Source: CAYYWP01 sp050176585
Lineage (GTDB): Bacteria > Desulfobacterota > Binatia > HRBIN30 > CADEER01
Direction: 5' to 3'
NCBI GenBank assembly: GCA_050176585.1
Contig: JBFXHX010000048.1
Span: 1 to 24,098 of the forward strand
Length of the DNA stretch: 24,098 nucleotides
In this document: in pieces, positions 1 to 8,095 of the stretch
Layout: the number at the start of each line of letters is the position of its first letter
How positions within the stretch are numbered: position 1 is the first letter of the stretch
The notes under the pieces: generated by a model
The model's database searches: none
What the model was told of the DNA's origin: nothing
Seen by the model: only the letters and a program-made list of their open reading frames with translations
Program-made: the position numbers and the translations under genes

Positions 1-775
1 TCGGATGGTCGAACGGATCGGCGCCGGGACGGGTAACCGGTTCCCGGCAGACGAGCTTGATTCCCTCGGTCGCGACCGGGAGCGCGGCCCACACGCACGC
101 TTCGGGCGGGAAATCCGTCCGCAGGAGATTCGTGAACAGGATCTCGTTGGCCTGCGCCGCCAGTGACCCGACCGACTTGGCGCCGCTCACCCGCACGCCG
201 GCGGGCTCCTGATCGACGATGCGCAAGAGCCCGGCGGTCGCTCCCGACGGTCCAGAGCGATCGTTCTGCGGATCCGCGAGGACCTCGGCGGCGATGACGT
301 TGTTGTGGCGCGCGAACTCGACGTAGCTATCGATGTTGTCGGCGAACTGCGGATTGTTGCGCGCAAAGGCGGGCGGCGACTTCTTGAAGTGCGGTTTGCG
401 CGCGAGCAGCCCGACACCGATCAGCGGCGCCAGATCGGGCGGCCGCCCGAAGGTCCCCACCGTCTTCACGCTGGTGTACTCGATGAGCTTGCGGCGGTCG
501 CGCAAATCCTGGGGCGTTTTCGGAATCTGCCACGACCGGGAGACGCGTTCGCCGGTCGCCTCGTCGACGTAGGTGGTCACGTCGCGCAACGCGGGATCGA
601 ACTGCGCATCGAACATCTCGGCGAGAAGGCCGATTCCGGCGCCGAGCGCCGGTTCCCGCGTGACGTCCGGCACGCGTTCACCGTTCATCCACACCGCACG
701 CCCGTCGCGCAGCGACTCCTTATACGCAGCGCCGTCGAGCAGATATGCGGACGGTCGCGCGACTTTCGCGGTCAT
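1..775 (-). CDS. HpaB-family flavin-dependent hydroxylase, partial (C-terminus beyond the left edge)
   Basis: About 258 codons are visible, starting at ATG 773-775 with an AGGAAGG ribosome site 7 bases upstream; the frame stays open to base 1. The N-terminus (SAYLLDGAAYKESLRDGR, then VWMNGERVPDVT) is the classic opening of the 4-hydroxyphenylacetate 3-monooxygenase large subunit family, and the later stretches IDSYVEFARHNN and GVRVSGAKSVGSLAAQANE match its acyl-CoA-dehydrogenase-like fold. Family members hydroxylate phenols ortho to the ring hydroxyl using reduced FAD supplied by a separate reductase (HpaC type). No reductase is visible here, so it may lie beyond the left edge. Full-length relatives have about 480-520 residues, so roughly half is missing. 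The substrate cannot be told from this part; chlorophenol and other phenol hydroxylases share the fold. The family call is firm, the exact activity is not. Confidence 0.85.
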   Translation of the reverse strand, partial: MTAKVARPSAYLLDGAAYKESLRDGRAVWMNGERVPDVTREPALGAGIGLLAEMFDAQFDPALRDVTTYVDEATGERVSRSWQIPKTPQDLRDRRKLIEYTSVKTVGTFGRPPDLAPLIGVGLLARKPHFKKSPPAFARNNPQFADNIDSYVEFARHNNVIAAEVLADPQNDRSGPSGATAGLLRIVDQEPAGVRVSGAKSVGSLAAQANEILFTNLLRTDFPPEACVWAALPVATEGIKLVCREPVTRPGADPFDHP

Positions 776-1014
776 CGAATCATCCTTCCTGTCGAGAACG
801 ACTGTCGGTATTCTGCGCAGCGGGAACGACTAGCCCCCCCGGCGCGCATCGAGGGAGAGCTACTCCGATCATGAGAAGTTGGCAACGGCGAACGCGCGTT
901 TCGCCCTATGCGTCCACCGGCGCGCGCGTCGCCCGCCCCGCAGCCCCACTCGTGAGCAGCGCATCGAGCTAGTGCGCGAGCGCCGGCGCCCCAGGGCTGC
1001 AGCCGCCGCAAAAC

Positions 1015-2967
1015 TCACAGCGGTGGCAGCGTGAAGAAGATCGCCGCGCCGCGCCCGACGGCGGACTCGGCCCAGATGCGCCCGCCGTGCCGATCGACGA
1101 TTCGGTGCACGGTGGCGAGGCCGATGCCCGTCCCCGGAAACTCGCTCTCGCTGTGCAGCCGCTGAAATGGGCTGAACAGCTTGTGCGCGTACGCCATATC
1201 GAACCCCGCGCCGTTGTCGCGCACGACGTAGACGATCGCTCCGTCTCGAGTCTCCGCATCGACTTCGATGCGCGGCGCGGGGCTGTTGGCGGTGAACTTC
1301 CACGCATTGCCGAGCAAGTTCTCGAAAATCACCCGGAGCAGTCCGCTGTCGGCTTCGACCATCAGCCCCTCCGCTATCGCGAACGTCACCCCCCGGTCGG
1401 GGTCTTTCTGCCGCAGGTCGTCTGCGACCATTTTGGCGGTCTCTGAGAGGCTCGCCGGAGCGCGCCGGAGCTCCGCGCGGCTGATCTGCGACAGCTGCAG
1501 CAGATCGTCGATGAGCTCGGTCATGCGCTCGACCGACCTGCGCACGTTCGCCAGGTAAGTGCGCCCCTTCTGGTCCAGTTGCGGCGCGTAGTTGACGAGC
1601 AACGCCTTGCTGAAGCCGTCGATGCTGCGCAGCGGGGCGCGCAAGTCGTGCGACACGGAGTAACTGAACGCTTCGAGCTCTTTGTTCTTGCCTGCGAGTT
1701 GCTCGGCGAGCGCGGCTTTTGCCTCGGCGACTTCGCGCGCCGACCGCGCTTCCGCCGCCGCTATCTCACTGCGGAGAAGCTCCTCGCGAATCTTGCGGTG
1801 CTCGTCCTCGAACTGCTTGCGGCGGATCTGCACCCGCACGCGCGCCTTGAGCACCTCGAAATCACTCGACTTGGAGATGTAATCATCCGCTCCGGCGCTG
1901 AGGCCTTCGAGCATCGCGGCGCGATCTTCCAGTGCGGTGAGCATCACCAATGGAATCTCGCGCATACCCGGAGCGGTCTTGATGCAATGACAGGTCTCTT
2001 TGCCGCCGAGACCCGGCATGATGAGGTCGAGGAGGATGCAATCGACGGACTCCACCGCGAGCAGGTCCAACGCTTCGTCGCCCGAGCGGGCCAAGATGAC
2101 CTCGTACCCGTCCGCCCGCAGCACCGCGGCGAGCTCGTGCAGGTAGGTCAGGCTGTCATCCACGGCGAGGATTTTGCGCGGCCCCTCCAGGCTGGCGGTC
2201 TCGTTCGCGGCAATGGCCGGACGGCGCAGCACAGCGGCGAGCTTGGCCAGGATGACCTCGACGTCCTCGTCCTTGCGCACGAACGCGTCCGCGCCGGCTT
2301 CGAGGGCGCGCAACTCGGCGCCGCCGTCCGCCGACGCGGTGAGGAGCACGCAGGCGATGCCGCGCAGCGCCGAGTCGAGCCGCATGCGCCGGATGACGGT
2401 GGCGCCGTCGATGCCCGGCATGACCCCGTCGACGACCAGAGCGGTGGGCCGCCGGTCCGCGGCGAGGCGCAGCCCCTCTTCACCGCTCGCAGCGAGCAGC
2501 ACCGCATACCCGTCCCGTTCGCACGCAGCGCGCAGCTCCTCCCGGTACGTCGCGCTATCGTCGATGATCAACACCGTGGGTGTACGGGCTTCCGCAGCGC
2601 TTTGTCGCGCGCGCAGGAGCTCTCGCGCTCTGGAGACCACATACCCGGCATCGTAGGGCTTCCCGACGTACTCATCCGCGCCAGTTTGCAAGGCGCGCAC
2701 GCGGTCCTTGACCTCGGCTTCCGTCGACAGCATCACAATCGGAATCGCGGCACCGAACGACTTCCGGATCTCGGCCAACAGGTCCACGCCGTCCCCGTCG
2801 GGAAGCAGCACATCGAGGACGACGATGTGCACTGCCGTGCGCCCGAGCCGCTCGCGCGCTTCCGCCGTGGACGCGCACGGCAGCGCTTGCAGTCCGGCGG
2901 CTTCGAACGCCTCGACGAGGTCCATTCGGACCGTCAGGCTGTCGTCTACGATCAGGACGGTGTTCAT
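1015..2967 (-). CDS. Triple-receiver hybrid histidine kinase (REC-REC-REC-HisKA-HATPase), last gene of the chemosensory operon
   Basis: The protein has 650 residues from ATG 2965-2967; a GTG at 2988 in the same frame would overlap cheB and add seven residues. Three receivers come first: REC1 (about 1-120, MNTVLIVDDS, phospho-acceptor D52 in VVLDVLLPDG, Lys in VGKPYD), REC2 (about 130-250, TVLIIDDSATY, Asp in LVVDGVMPG) and REC3 (about 262-385, KILAVDDSLTY, Asp in ILLDLIMPGLGG). A charged coiled linker follows (about 385-435), then a HisKA H-box (FSYSVSHDLRAPLRSIDGF) and an ATPase with the N box (ENLLGNAWKFTA) and G boxes (DNGAGFDM, GTGIGLATVHRIV). No transmembrane segment or PAS domain is seen, so it should be cytoplasmic. 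It begins 4 bases after cheB. By position it is the output partner of CheA, comparable to CheS3 of Rhodospirillum centenum (family knowledge). All three receivers keep the Asp and Lys residues, so phosphorylation at each is possible. The final target is not in the window. Confidence 0.9.
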   Translation of the reverse strand: MNTVLIVDDSLTVRMDLVEAFEAAGLQALPCASTAEARERLGRTAVHIVVLDVLLPDGDGVDLLAEIRKSFGAAIPIVMLSTEAEVKDRVRALQTGADEYVGKPYDAGYVVSRARELLRARQSAAEARTPTVLIIDDSATYREELRAACERDGYAVLLAASGEEGLRLAADRRPTALVVDGVMPGIDGATVIRRMRLDSALRGIACVLLTASADGGAELRALEAGADAFVRKDEDVEVILAKLAAVLRRPAIAANETASLEGPRKILAVDDSLTYLHELAAVLRADGYEVILARSGDEALDLLAVESVDCILLDLIMPGLGGKETCHCIKTAPGMREIPLVMLTALEDRAAMLEGLSAGADDYISKSSDFEVLKARVRVQIRRKQFEDEHRKIREELLRSEIAAAEARSAREVAEAKAALAEQLAGKNKELEAFSYSVSHDLRAPLRSIDGFSKALLVNYAPQLDQKGRTYLANVRRSVERMTELIDDLLQLSQISRAELRRAPASLSETAKMVADDLRQKDPDRGVTFAIAEGLMVEADSGLLRVIFENLLGNAWKFTANSPAPRIEVDAETRDGAIVYVVRDNGAGFDMAYAHKLFSPFQRLHSESEFPGTGIGLATVHRIVDRHGGRIWAESAVGRGAAIFFTLPPL

Positions 2968-2971
2968 GCCT

Positions 2972-4036
2972 TCACCGCACGCGGCCACCGGCGAGCGACG
3001 TGAGCGTCGGGCCGATGTCGGCGAGCGGCAGCACCCGGACGGCGGCGTTCAACTGAACGGCCTCGCGGGGCATGCCGTACACGACCGAGCTCGCCTGGTC
3101 CTGCGCGATGGTGAAGCCCCCTGCCCGACGGATGTCGAGCAGGCCGGCGGCGCCGTCGCGCCCCATGCCGGTCAGCAGGCACGCCGCGGCGGCGCTCCCA
3201 CATTCGCGTGCGAGCGATTCGAACAGCACATCCACCGACGGACGGCACGAATGGCGTTCAGCGTCTCGCGTGAGCCGAAGTCGGCCGTCGCGCACGACCA
3301 GGTGCCGGTCGGGCGGCGCCATGACGACGCGCCCGGCGGCTCCGGCGAGCGGCTCCCCATCCTGCGCGTAGCTGACCTGGTGCGTGGTTTGCCCATCGAG
3401 CCAGTCAGCGAATGCCGCGCCGAATCGGTCGTTGATGTGCATGACGATCAGCGTCGGGAGCGGGAAGTCGGGCGGCAGACTGCCCAGAACTTCCACCAGC
3501 GCCGCGGGGCCGCCGGTCGATGCACCGAGCGCGACCACCGTGCACGCGGCGTTGACCGTCGAATCCGCGCCGCTGGGCGCCTCGGCCGGCCGTTGCCGTC
3601 CGAGCGATTTCAACCGCGCGCGCGGATGGGTGATGACCCGGATGCGGGCAATCAGCTTCACCGCGGTGATAAACCGGGACTCCCAGTATCCGTCCGGTGC
3701 ATCGGCCTGGGGCTTCTCGAGCACGTCAGCGGCGCCGGCGGCGAGCGCATCGTAGGTCTTGAACACCTCCCCGCGATTCACTGAGGCGGAGACGATGAGG
3801 ATCGGCGTCGGGCAGTAGGCCATGATGTATTCCGTGGCAGCGAGGCCCGTCATCACCGGCATCATCATGTCCATCGTGACCACATCGGGCCGCAGCGCTT
3901 GGCAGAGCTCGATTGCGCGCTTCCCGTCTTCCGCCTCGGCGATGACCTCGATTTCCGGATCCGCCGAGAGGGTCGCCCACAGCTTCTTGCGGACTGTGAG
4001 AGAGTCATCGGCGACCAGTACGCGCACCTTCGGCAT
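2972..4036 (-). CDS. cheB: CheB: receptor glutamate methylesterase with receiver domain
   Basis: The 354-residue protein removes methyl groups from receptor glutamates (and deamidates glutamines) when its receiver is phosphorylated by CheA. An N-terminal receiver (about 1-125, VLVADDSLTVRKKL, phospho-acceptor D56 in VVTMDMMMPVMTG) is joined by a linker (about 135-165) to the methylesterase domain. The catalytic triad is visible: S173 in VALGASTGGPAAL, H200 in LIVMHINDRFG and D294 in LLTGMGRDGAAGL. Length and order match typical CheB and WspF/FrzG. The start ATG at 4036 follows the cheA stop by 3 bases and the stop is 4 bases before the next gene, so translation is probably coupled. Nothing is missing. 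Confidence 0.95.
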   Translation of the reverse strand: MPKVRVLVADDSLTVRKKLWATLSADPEIEVIAEAEDGKRAIELCQALRPDVVTMDMMMPVMTGLAATEYIMAYCPTPILIVSASVNRGEVFKTYDALAAGAADVLEKPQADAPDGYWESRFITAVKLIARIRVITHPRARLKSLGRQRPAEAPSGADSTVNAACTVVALGASTGGPAALVEVLGSLPPDFPLPTLIVMHINDRFGAAFADWLDGQTTHQVSYAQDGEPLAGAAGRVVMAPPDRHLVVRDGRLRLTRDAERHSCRPSVDVLFESLARECGSAAAACLLTGMGRDGAAGLLDIRRAGGFTIAQDQASSVVYGMPREAVQLNAAVRVLPLADIGPTLTSLAGGRVR

Positions 4037-4039
4037 GCC

Positions 4040-6097
4040 CTACCCCGCCACCAACCGCTCGATGCGCGCGAGCAGATCCGATTGATCGAACTCGCTTTTG
4101 ACGATGTAGCCCTGCGCTCCGACGCGTTCGCCGCGCTCCCGGTCCTCGGCCGCGGCGCGCGACGTCACCAGGATTGCCGGCGTGTCGCGCAACTCGGGAT
4201 CGGCGCGGACGCGCTCGATGAACGTGAATCCGTCCATGCCGGGCATCTCCACATCGACGAGAAGAAGGGCATACGGCTTCCTGCGCACCGTCTCGAGCGC
4301 CTCCTCGCCCGAGGTCGCCACGTCCACCTCGTACCCCGCGGATTCGAGGATGCTTTGCTCGAGCAAGCGGGTGGTGAGCGAGTCGTCCACGACCAGGATC
4401 GGCCGCTGCACCGGCTCGAGCGCCAGAGACACATTTCTCGCCCGCGAGGCGACATCGATGATGCCTTCGGGATCGAGCACCATTTTCGGCACGCCGTCGG
4501 CGTCCAGGGACGCGCCGGCGACGATCGCATCGACTGGCGCCAGGTCGGGGAGCGGCCGGAGCACGACGTTCGCCGTACCGAGAACGCGATCGACTCCGAG
4601 CGCGGCCATTCGCCCGCCGGCCTCGACGATCACGGCGGCCCCGGCCAGGCCGGATCGCGCTGCTGCCGCCGGCGGGTTCACCCGGAGCGCCGCCGGCAGC
4701 GAGACGAACGGAACGACTCGACCGTCGAAGACGAGCGATTCGCCCTCCGCGGTCTTGGATACGTCGGCGGCCGTCACGCGCATCGTCCGTCTGACGGCGT
4801 CCAGGGGCAGCGTTGCGGCGATGCCCGCGCTCTCCACCGACAGTCCCTCCAGGGAGGTCAGCGACAGCGGCACGCTCAGCTCGAACGCCGTCCCGCGCCC
4901 GCGCTCCGTGCGGACGGCGATATCGCCGTCGAGGCGCTCGATCGCCGCGCGAACGACGTCGAGGCCGATGCCGCGGCCCGAGACTTCCGTCACCTCCCGC
5001 GCAGTCGTGATCCCGCCGCGGAGGAGGAGACGCAGCAATTCCTCGGGGCCGAGTGTTTGCGTCTCCGCAGAGAACAGGCCCCGCTGGGCGGCGATGCGCC
5101 GCACCGCATCGAGATCGACGCCTTGGCCATCGTCTCGGCAGCCGAACACGACCAGCCGGCCGCGCCGTGCGATCTCGACGGCCACAGAGCCGGCTGGTGT
5201 CTTCCCCTCTGCTCTGCGCTCGGCTGCGGGCTCGATGCCGTGCGCGATCGCGTTGCGGATCAGCTGTACCAACGCGGATTGTATGATCCCGAGCACGTGC
5301 GCATCGAGGCGCACGTCGCCACCGCGCGCTTCGAAACGAATCTCTTTGCCCAGCGACTGCGCCGCGTCTCGTGCCGCGCGCTCGAGCACCGTGAATACGG
5401 CGCCGGCCGGGACCAGCCGAAGATGCTCCGTGGCGTCGCGGACCTGGCGCAGCTCACGGTCCATCTGATCGACCGCCCCACCGATGGTGTGCTCGCACGC
5501 GCCGAGCAGCGCGCGGAGATCCTCGGCCATGGAGAACGCCTTGCCCGCGCCGCCGGTACGCGGGCTAGCGCCCTCGCGATGTGCACCGGCGGTCAGTTGT
5601 TCCGCGAGCAGCTCGCCGAGATGCCGCGCGCGTTCGAGCTGGCCCATGGCTTTTCGGATGGTGCTGAGCTGCACGTGCGTTTCGGCAAGGCCATCGAGCA
5701 GCGCGTCGACTTCCGCGACGTCTGCCCGCACCATCCGCAATACTTCCTCTGTCTTCACTGGCGCCGCGCTCTCGGCACGTGGCGCCGGTGACAACGCAGA
5801 GACACCTGCGGCGATGCCGTCCACCAACCCGAGAATCGCGTCGATCGCCTCGCGGCGCACCTGGCCGTCGGTCTGCCGATACGGGGCGAGGGCTTCCTCG
5901 ATGGCATGCGCGCAATCGGCGATCTCGCCCTGCTTCACGACGCGGGCCGCGCCTTTGAGCGTATGTGCGAGGCGCAGCAGCCGTTGCACCAGGTCCGCAC
6001 CCCCGCCCGCTCGCTCGAGCTCGAGCGTCACCTTGCCGAGCTGCTCCAGCAGTTCGCGCGCTTCGATGCGGAAGTATCTGTACGGATCCTGAGCCAT
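4040..6097 (-). CDS. cheA: CheA-type histidine kinase fused to a C-terminal receiver (WspE/FrzE-like)
   Basis: This 685-residue core kinase phosphorylates itself on an Hpt histidine under receptor control. Domains in order: Hpt (about 1-105, phospho-acceptor H45 in LAHTLKGAARVV), a linker with no recognisable CheY-binding P2 domain, a helical dimerisation segment (about 120-190), the HATPase with N box (LIRNAIAHGIEP), G1 (CRDDGQGVDLDAVR) and G2 (EVSGRGIGLDVV, then ERGRGTAFEL), a CheW-like domain (about 425-555), and a receiver at about 566-685 (PILVVDDSLTTR, D615 in LLLVDVEMPGMDG). The CheA-REC fusion without P2 is the form found in Wsp and Frz systems rather than in flagellar chemotaxis (family knowledge). 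The receiver may act as a phosphate sink or relay. The gene starts 4 bases after the receptor stop codon. Confidence 0.95.
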   Translation of the reverse strand: MAQDPYRYFRIEARELLEQLGKVTLELERAGGGADLVQRLLRLAHTLKGAARVVKQGEIADCAHAIEEALAPYRQTDGQVRREAIDAILGLVDGIAAGVSALSPAPRAESAAPVKTEEVLRMVRADVAEVDALLDGLAETHVQLSTIRKAMGQLERARHLGELLAEQLTAGAHREGASPRTGGAGKAFSMAEDLRALLGACEHTIGGAVDQMDRELRQVRDATEHLRLVPAGAVFTVLERAARDAAQSLGKEIRFEARGGDVRLDAHVLGIIQSALVQLIRNAIAHGIEPAAERRAEGKTPAGSVAVEIARRGRLVVFGCRDDGQGVDLDAVRRIAAQRGLFSAETQTLGPEELLRLLLRGGITTAREVTEVSGRGIGLDVVRAAIERLDGDIAVRTERGRGTAFELSVPLSLTSLEGLSVESAGIAATLPLDAVRRTMRVTAADVSKTAEGESLVFDGRVVPFVSLPAALRVNPPAAAARSGLAGAAVIVEAGGRMAALGVDRVLGTANVVLRPLPDLAPVDAIVAGASLDADGVPKMVLDPEGIIDVASRARNVSLALEPVQRPILVVDDSLTTRLLEQSILESAGYEVDVATSGEEALETVRRKPYALLLVDVEMPGMDGFTFIERVRADPELRDTPAILVTSRAAAEDRERGERVGAQGYIVKSEFDQSDLLARIERLVAG

Positions 6098-6101
6098 CGC
6101 T

Positions 6102-7574
6102 TCACGCTGCGGCGTCCGGTCTCACCAGGCTCAATAGCCCCCTGGACAGGGTGGCGAGTTGCGAAGCGGTCTGCAGCGTCTGACCGGCACTCGCCTCGGT
6201 CTCCTTGGTCGCCTGCGCGACGTTGGCGATCGCCACATTCACCTGTTCGACCGCGGTCGCCTGCTGCTTCGTGGACAGCTCGATCTCTCGGCCGGCCTCC
6301 GTGGTGGTCGTCACCAACCCGCCGATCTGTTTGAACGCCAATGCGACGTCACCGAAGTGCCTCGTCCCCGCGTCGACCGCCTTGGAGCCGGTCTCGGTGG
6401 CCATGACGGTCGTGTTCACCGCGCTGCGGACGTCGTCGATGAGCGCGCGGATCTCCTTCGTCGAGTCCGCGACGCGATCCGCGAGCTTGCGGATCTCGTC
6501 CGCGACGACGCCAAACCGCCGGCCCGTCTCGCCGGCGCCAGCCGCCTCGATCGTGGCGTTGATCGCCAGGATGTTCGTCTGCTCGGCCAGCTCGGACACG
6601 ATGTCCAGCACCGCGCCGATTTGTTGCGACTTCTTGCCCAGCTCGAGCATGTGCGCGACGACGAGATCCACTTGTCGGCGAATGCCGGCGATCGCCTCAT
6701 GCGCCTGGGCGACCGTGCCGTCGCCGGAGCGCGCGGCGGACGTGGTCTGGTCGGCGATCTGCGCGACCCGCTGGGCGCTTTCGGCGATCTGGCGCGACGT
6801 CGCCAGCAGCTCGCTGATGGTCGTGGAAATCTCGTTCATCGCCGTCGCCTGCTCCTTGGCCCCGGTCGCTTGCTGGTTCGCCGCCGCTTGCAACTCCGCC
6901 GAAGAGCTCTGCACCTGCCCGACCGCGGTGCCGATCTGCCGATTCAGGTTTCGCGCCAACAGGAGAGCCACGAACGCCGCGAACAGCACGGCGGCGAGGC
7001 CGATGATGATCACGAGCGTTACTGCGGTGGACGCCCCGCGCGTGGCGGCCGTACGCGCGGATTCGAGGGCGCGCTGCCCCTCGGACAGGAAGGACCGAAT
7101 GTCACTGTCCAGCTGGTCGCGCTTCGGCACGACCCGCTCCTCGAACGCGCGCGCCACCGTTTCCACACCGGCGCCCGTGCGCCGCAGGGCGGTGACCTCG
7201 GCCATCTCGGCGGCGAACTCGGCCGCGGAGTCTTCCATAGCGTTCACCAGGCGCCGGCCCTCCCCGTCCACGACCTGCCGCTTGATCCGTTCGAAGCTCG
7301 TCGCGAATTCGCTATCGGCGTCCCGCGCCCGGTCCAGAAATGCCTCCGTGCCGGTGAGCAAGAAGGCGCGCGCCGCCCCGCCGCGCCGCTCGACCGCGGC
7401 GCGGAGCCGTTCCGCATCGATCAGGATCTGCGCGTCGACCGTGATCACGCGGTCCTTGCCCGAGACAACCGTTCGCAGGGCGTAGATGGCGACGATCCCG
7501 ATCGCGACCGCCAGCATCACGGTCGCGGCAAATCCGGCGCCTAGTTTCTGTCCGAAGGTCCACTGTCGAGCCAT
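6102..7574 (-). CDS. Methyl-accepting chemoreceptor with CHASE3-like periplasmic domain, no HAMP evident
   Basis: The receptor has 490 residues. TM1 is at about 11-32 (TVMLAVAIGIVAIYAL) and TM2 at about 183-207 (VTLVIIIGLAAVLFAAFVAL). The roughly 150-residue periplasmic part between them is all-helical and contains RAFLLTGTEAFLDRA, typical of CHASE3 domains. After TM2 there is only a short RNLNRQIGTAVGQ linker before the signalling coiled coil; no HAMP domain is evident. The hairpin tip (about 333-352) is QTNILAINATIEAAGAGETG, which binds CheA and CheW. Many E/Q pairs in the flanking helices are candidate methylation sites. There is no C-terminal CheR-docking pentapeptide; the protein ends in LVRPDAAA. 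A GGAG ribosome site lies about 10 bases before ATG 7574, and the start overlaps the end of cheW by 34 bases. The ligand is unknown. Confidence 0.93.
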   Translation of the reverse strand: MARQWTFGQKLGAGFAATVMLAVAIGIVAIYALRTVVSGKDRVITVDAQILIDAERLRAAVERRGGAARAFLLTGTEAFLDRARDADSEFATSFERIKRQVVDGEGRRLVNAMEDSAAEFAAEMAEVTALRRTGAGVETVARAFEERVVPKRDQLDSDIRSFLSEGQRALESARTAATRGASTAVTLVIIIGLAAVLFAAFVALLLARNLNRQIGTAVGQVQSSSAELQAAANQQATGAKEQATAMNEISTTISELLATSRQIAESAQRVAQIADQTTSAARSGDGTVAQAHEAIAGIRRQVDLVVAHMLELGKKSQQIGAVLDIVSELAEQTNILAINATIEAAGAGETGRRFGVVADEIRKLADRVADSTKEIRALIDDVRSAVNTTVMATETGSKAVDAGTRHFGDVALAFKQIGGLVTTTTEAGREIELSTKQQATAVEQVNVAIANVAQATKETEASAGQTLQTASQLATLSRGLLSLVRPDAAA

Positions 7575-8095
7575 GCGCCAGGTGCTCCTCTCGTGTGCAC
7601 GGGTTGGGCTCGCCGCTCGACGGCCGCGAGCACGGAAGTGAGCCAGATGATCGGGCGAAAATGGCGCCCGCGCACTACATCGCGCACGTGCTCGTTGTGT
7701 CCTTCTGCGGCGGTCGCGATGGCGCCGCGGGCGACGCGTTCGTGACCGTCGACCGCATCGAACGCGAACGCGACCGGGCGCTTCGCTGCCACCATCATCC
7801 AGCGCGGCGCCGGCGCCGCGGCGTAACCGAGCAGGCTACGCAGATCGTAGACGGGCAATATCACGCCGCGGAATGCGGCGACGCCGAGAAGCTCGCGCAC
7901 GGCGCTCGGCAGCGGCGACACGCACTTATCGGCGTACACCCCGGTGATCTCGGACAACCGGAGCGCGTACGGGTCGGCCCCGAGCCGAATGGCCAGCAGT
8001 GCCTCGGAGTCGTTCACGGCGCCGCGCGGCGCTTCGGCAAACGAGCGATCGAACGCCTGTCGCAATTGAGCGGCTCTCCCGTCCACTTGGCTCAT
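7541..8095 (-). CDS. cheW: CheW-type adaptor, second copy in the operon (WspD-like position)
   Basis: The 184-residue protein starts at ATG 8093-8095, set by an ATGA overlap with the cheR stop. This frame stays open far upstream antiparallel to cheR, but that extension is not coding. A roughly 30-residue helical N-terminal extension precedes the CheW SH3-like domain: LLAIRLGADPYALRLSEITG, then LPSAVRELLGVAAFRGVILP and PVYDLRSLLG. It should scaffold the receptor and CheA. The C-terminal tail (about 165-184, Gly/Pro/Arg-rich) overlaps the receptor gene by 34 bases and may be under little constraint. It differs clearly from the first CheW of the operon, so this is not a recent duplication. Confidence 0.92.
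   Translation of the reverse strand: MSQVDGRAAQLRQAFDRSFAEAPRGAVNDSEALLAIRLGADPYALRLSEITGVYADKCVSPLPSAVRELLGVAAFRGVILPVYDLRSLLGYAAAPAPRWMMVAAKRPVAFAFDAVDGHERVARGAIATAAEGHNEHVRDVVRGRHFRPIIWLTSVLAAVERRAQPVHTRGAPGAWLDSGPSDRN

Noticed and set aside
1579..3003. 474-codon plus-strand frame opposite the hybrid kinase
   Set aside because: Antisense shadow of three receivers; no domain pattern.
3899..5791. 630-codon open frame on the plus strand opposite cheA/cheB
   Set aside because: It lies antisense to cheA and cheB, which have full domain signatures. Its translation is rich in Arg, His, Ala and Asp without any family pattern, as expected from GC-rich shadow frames.
6159..7544. Two long plus-strand frames (461 and 426 codons) opposite the receptor gene
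   Set aside because: Both are antisense to a receptor with a clear hairpin tip and TM segments; the translations are low-complexity Arg/Asp/Leu or Ser/Ala-rich, without motifs.
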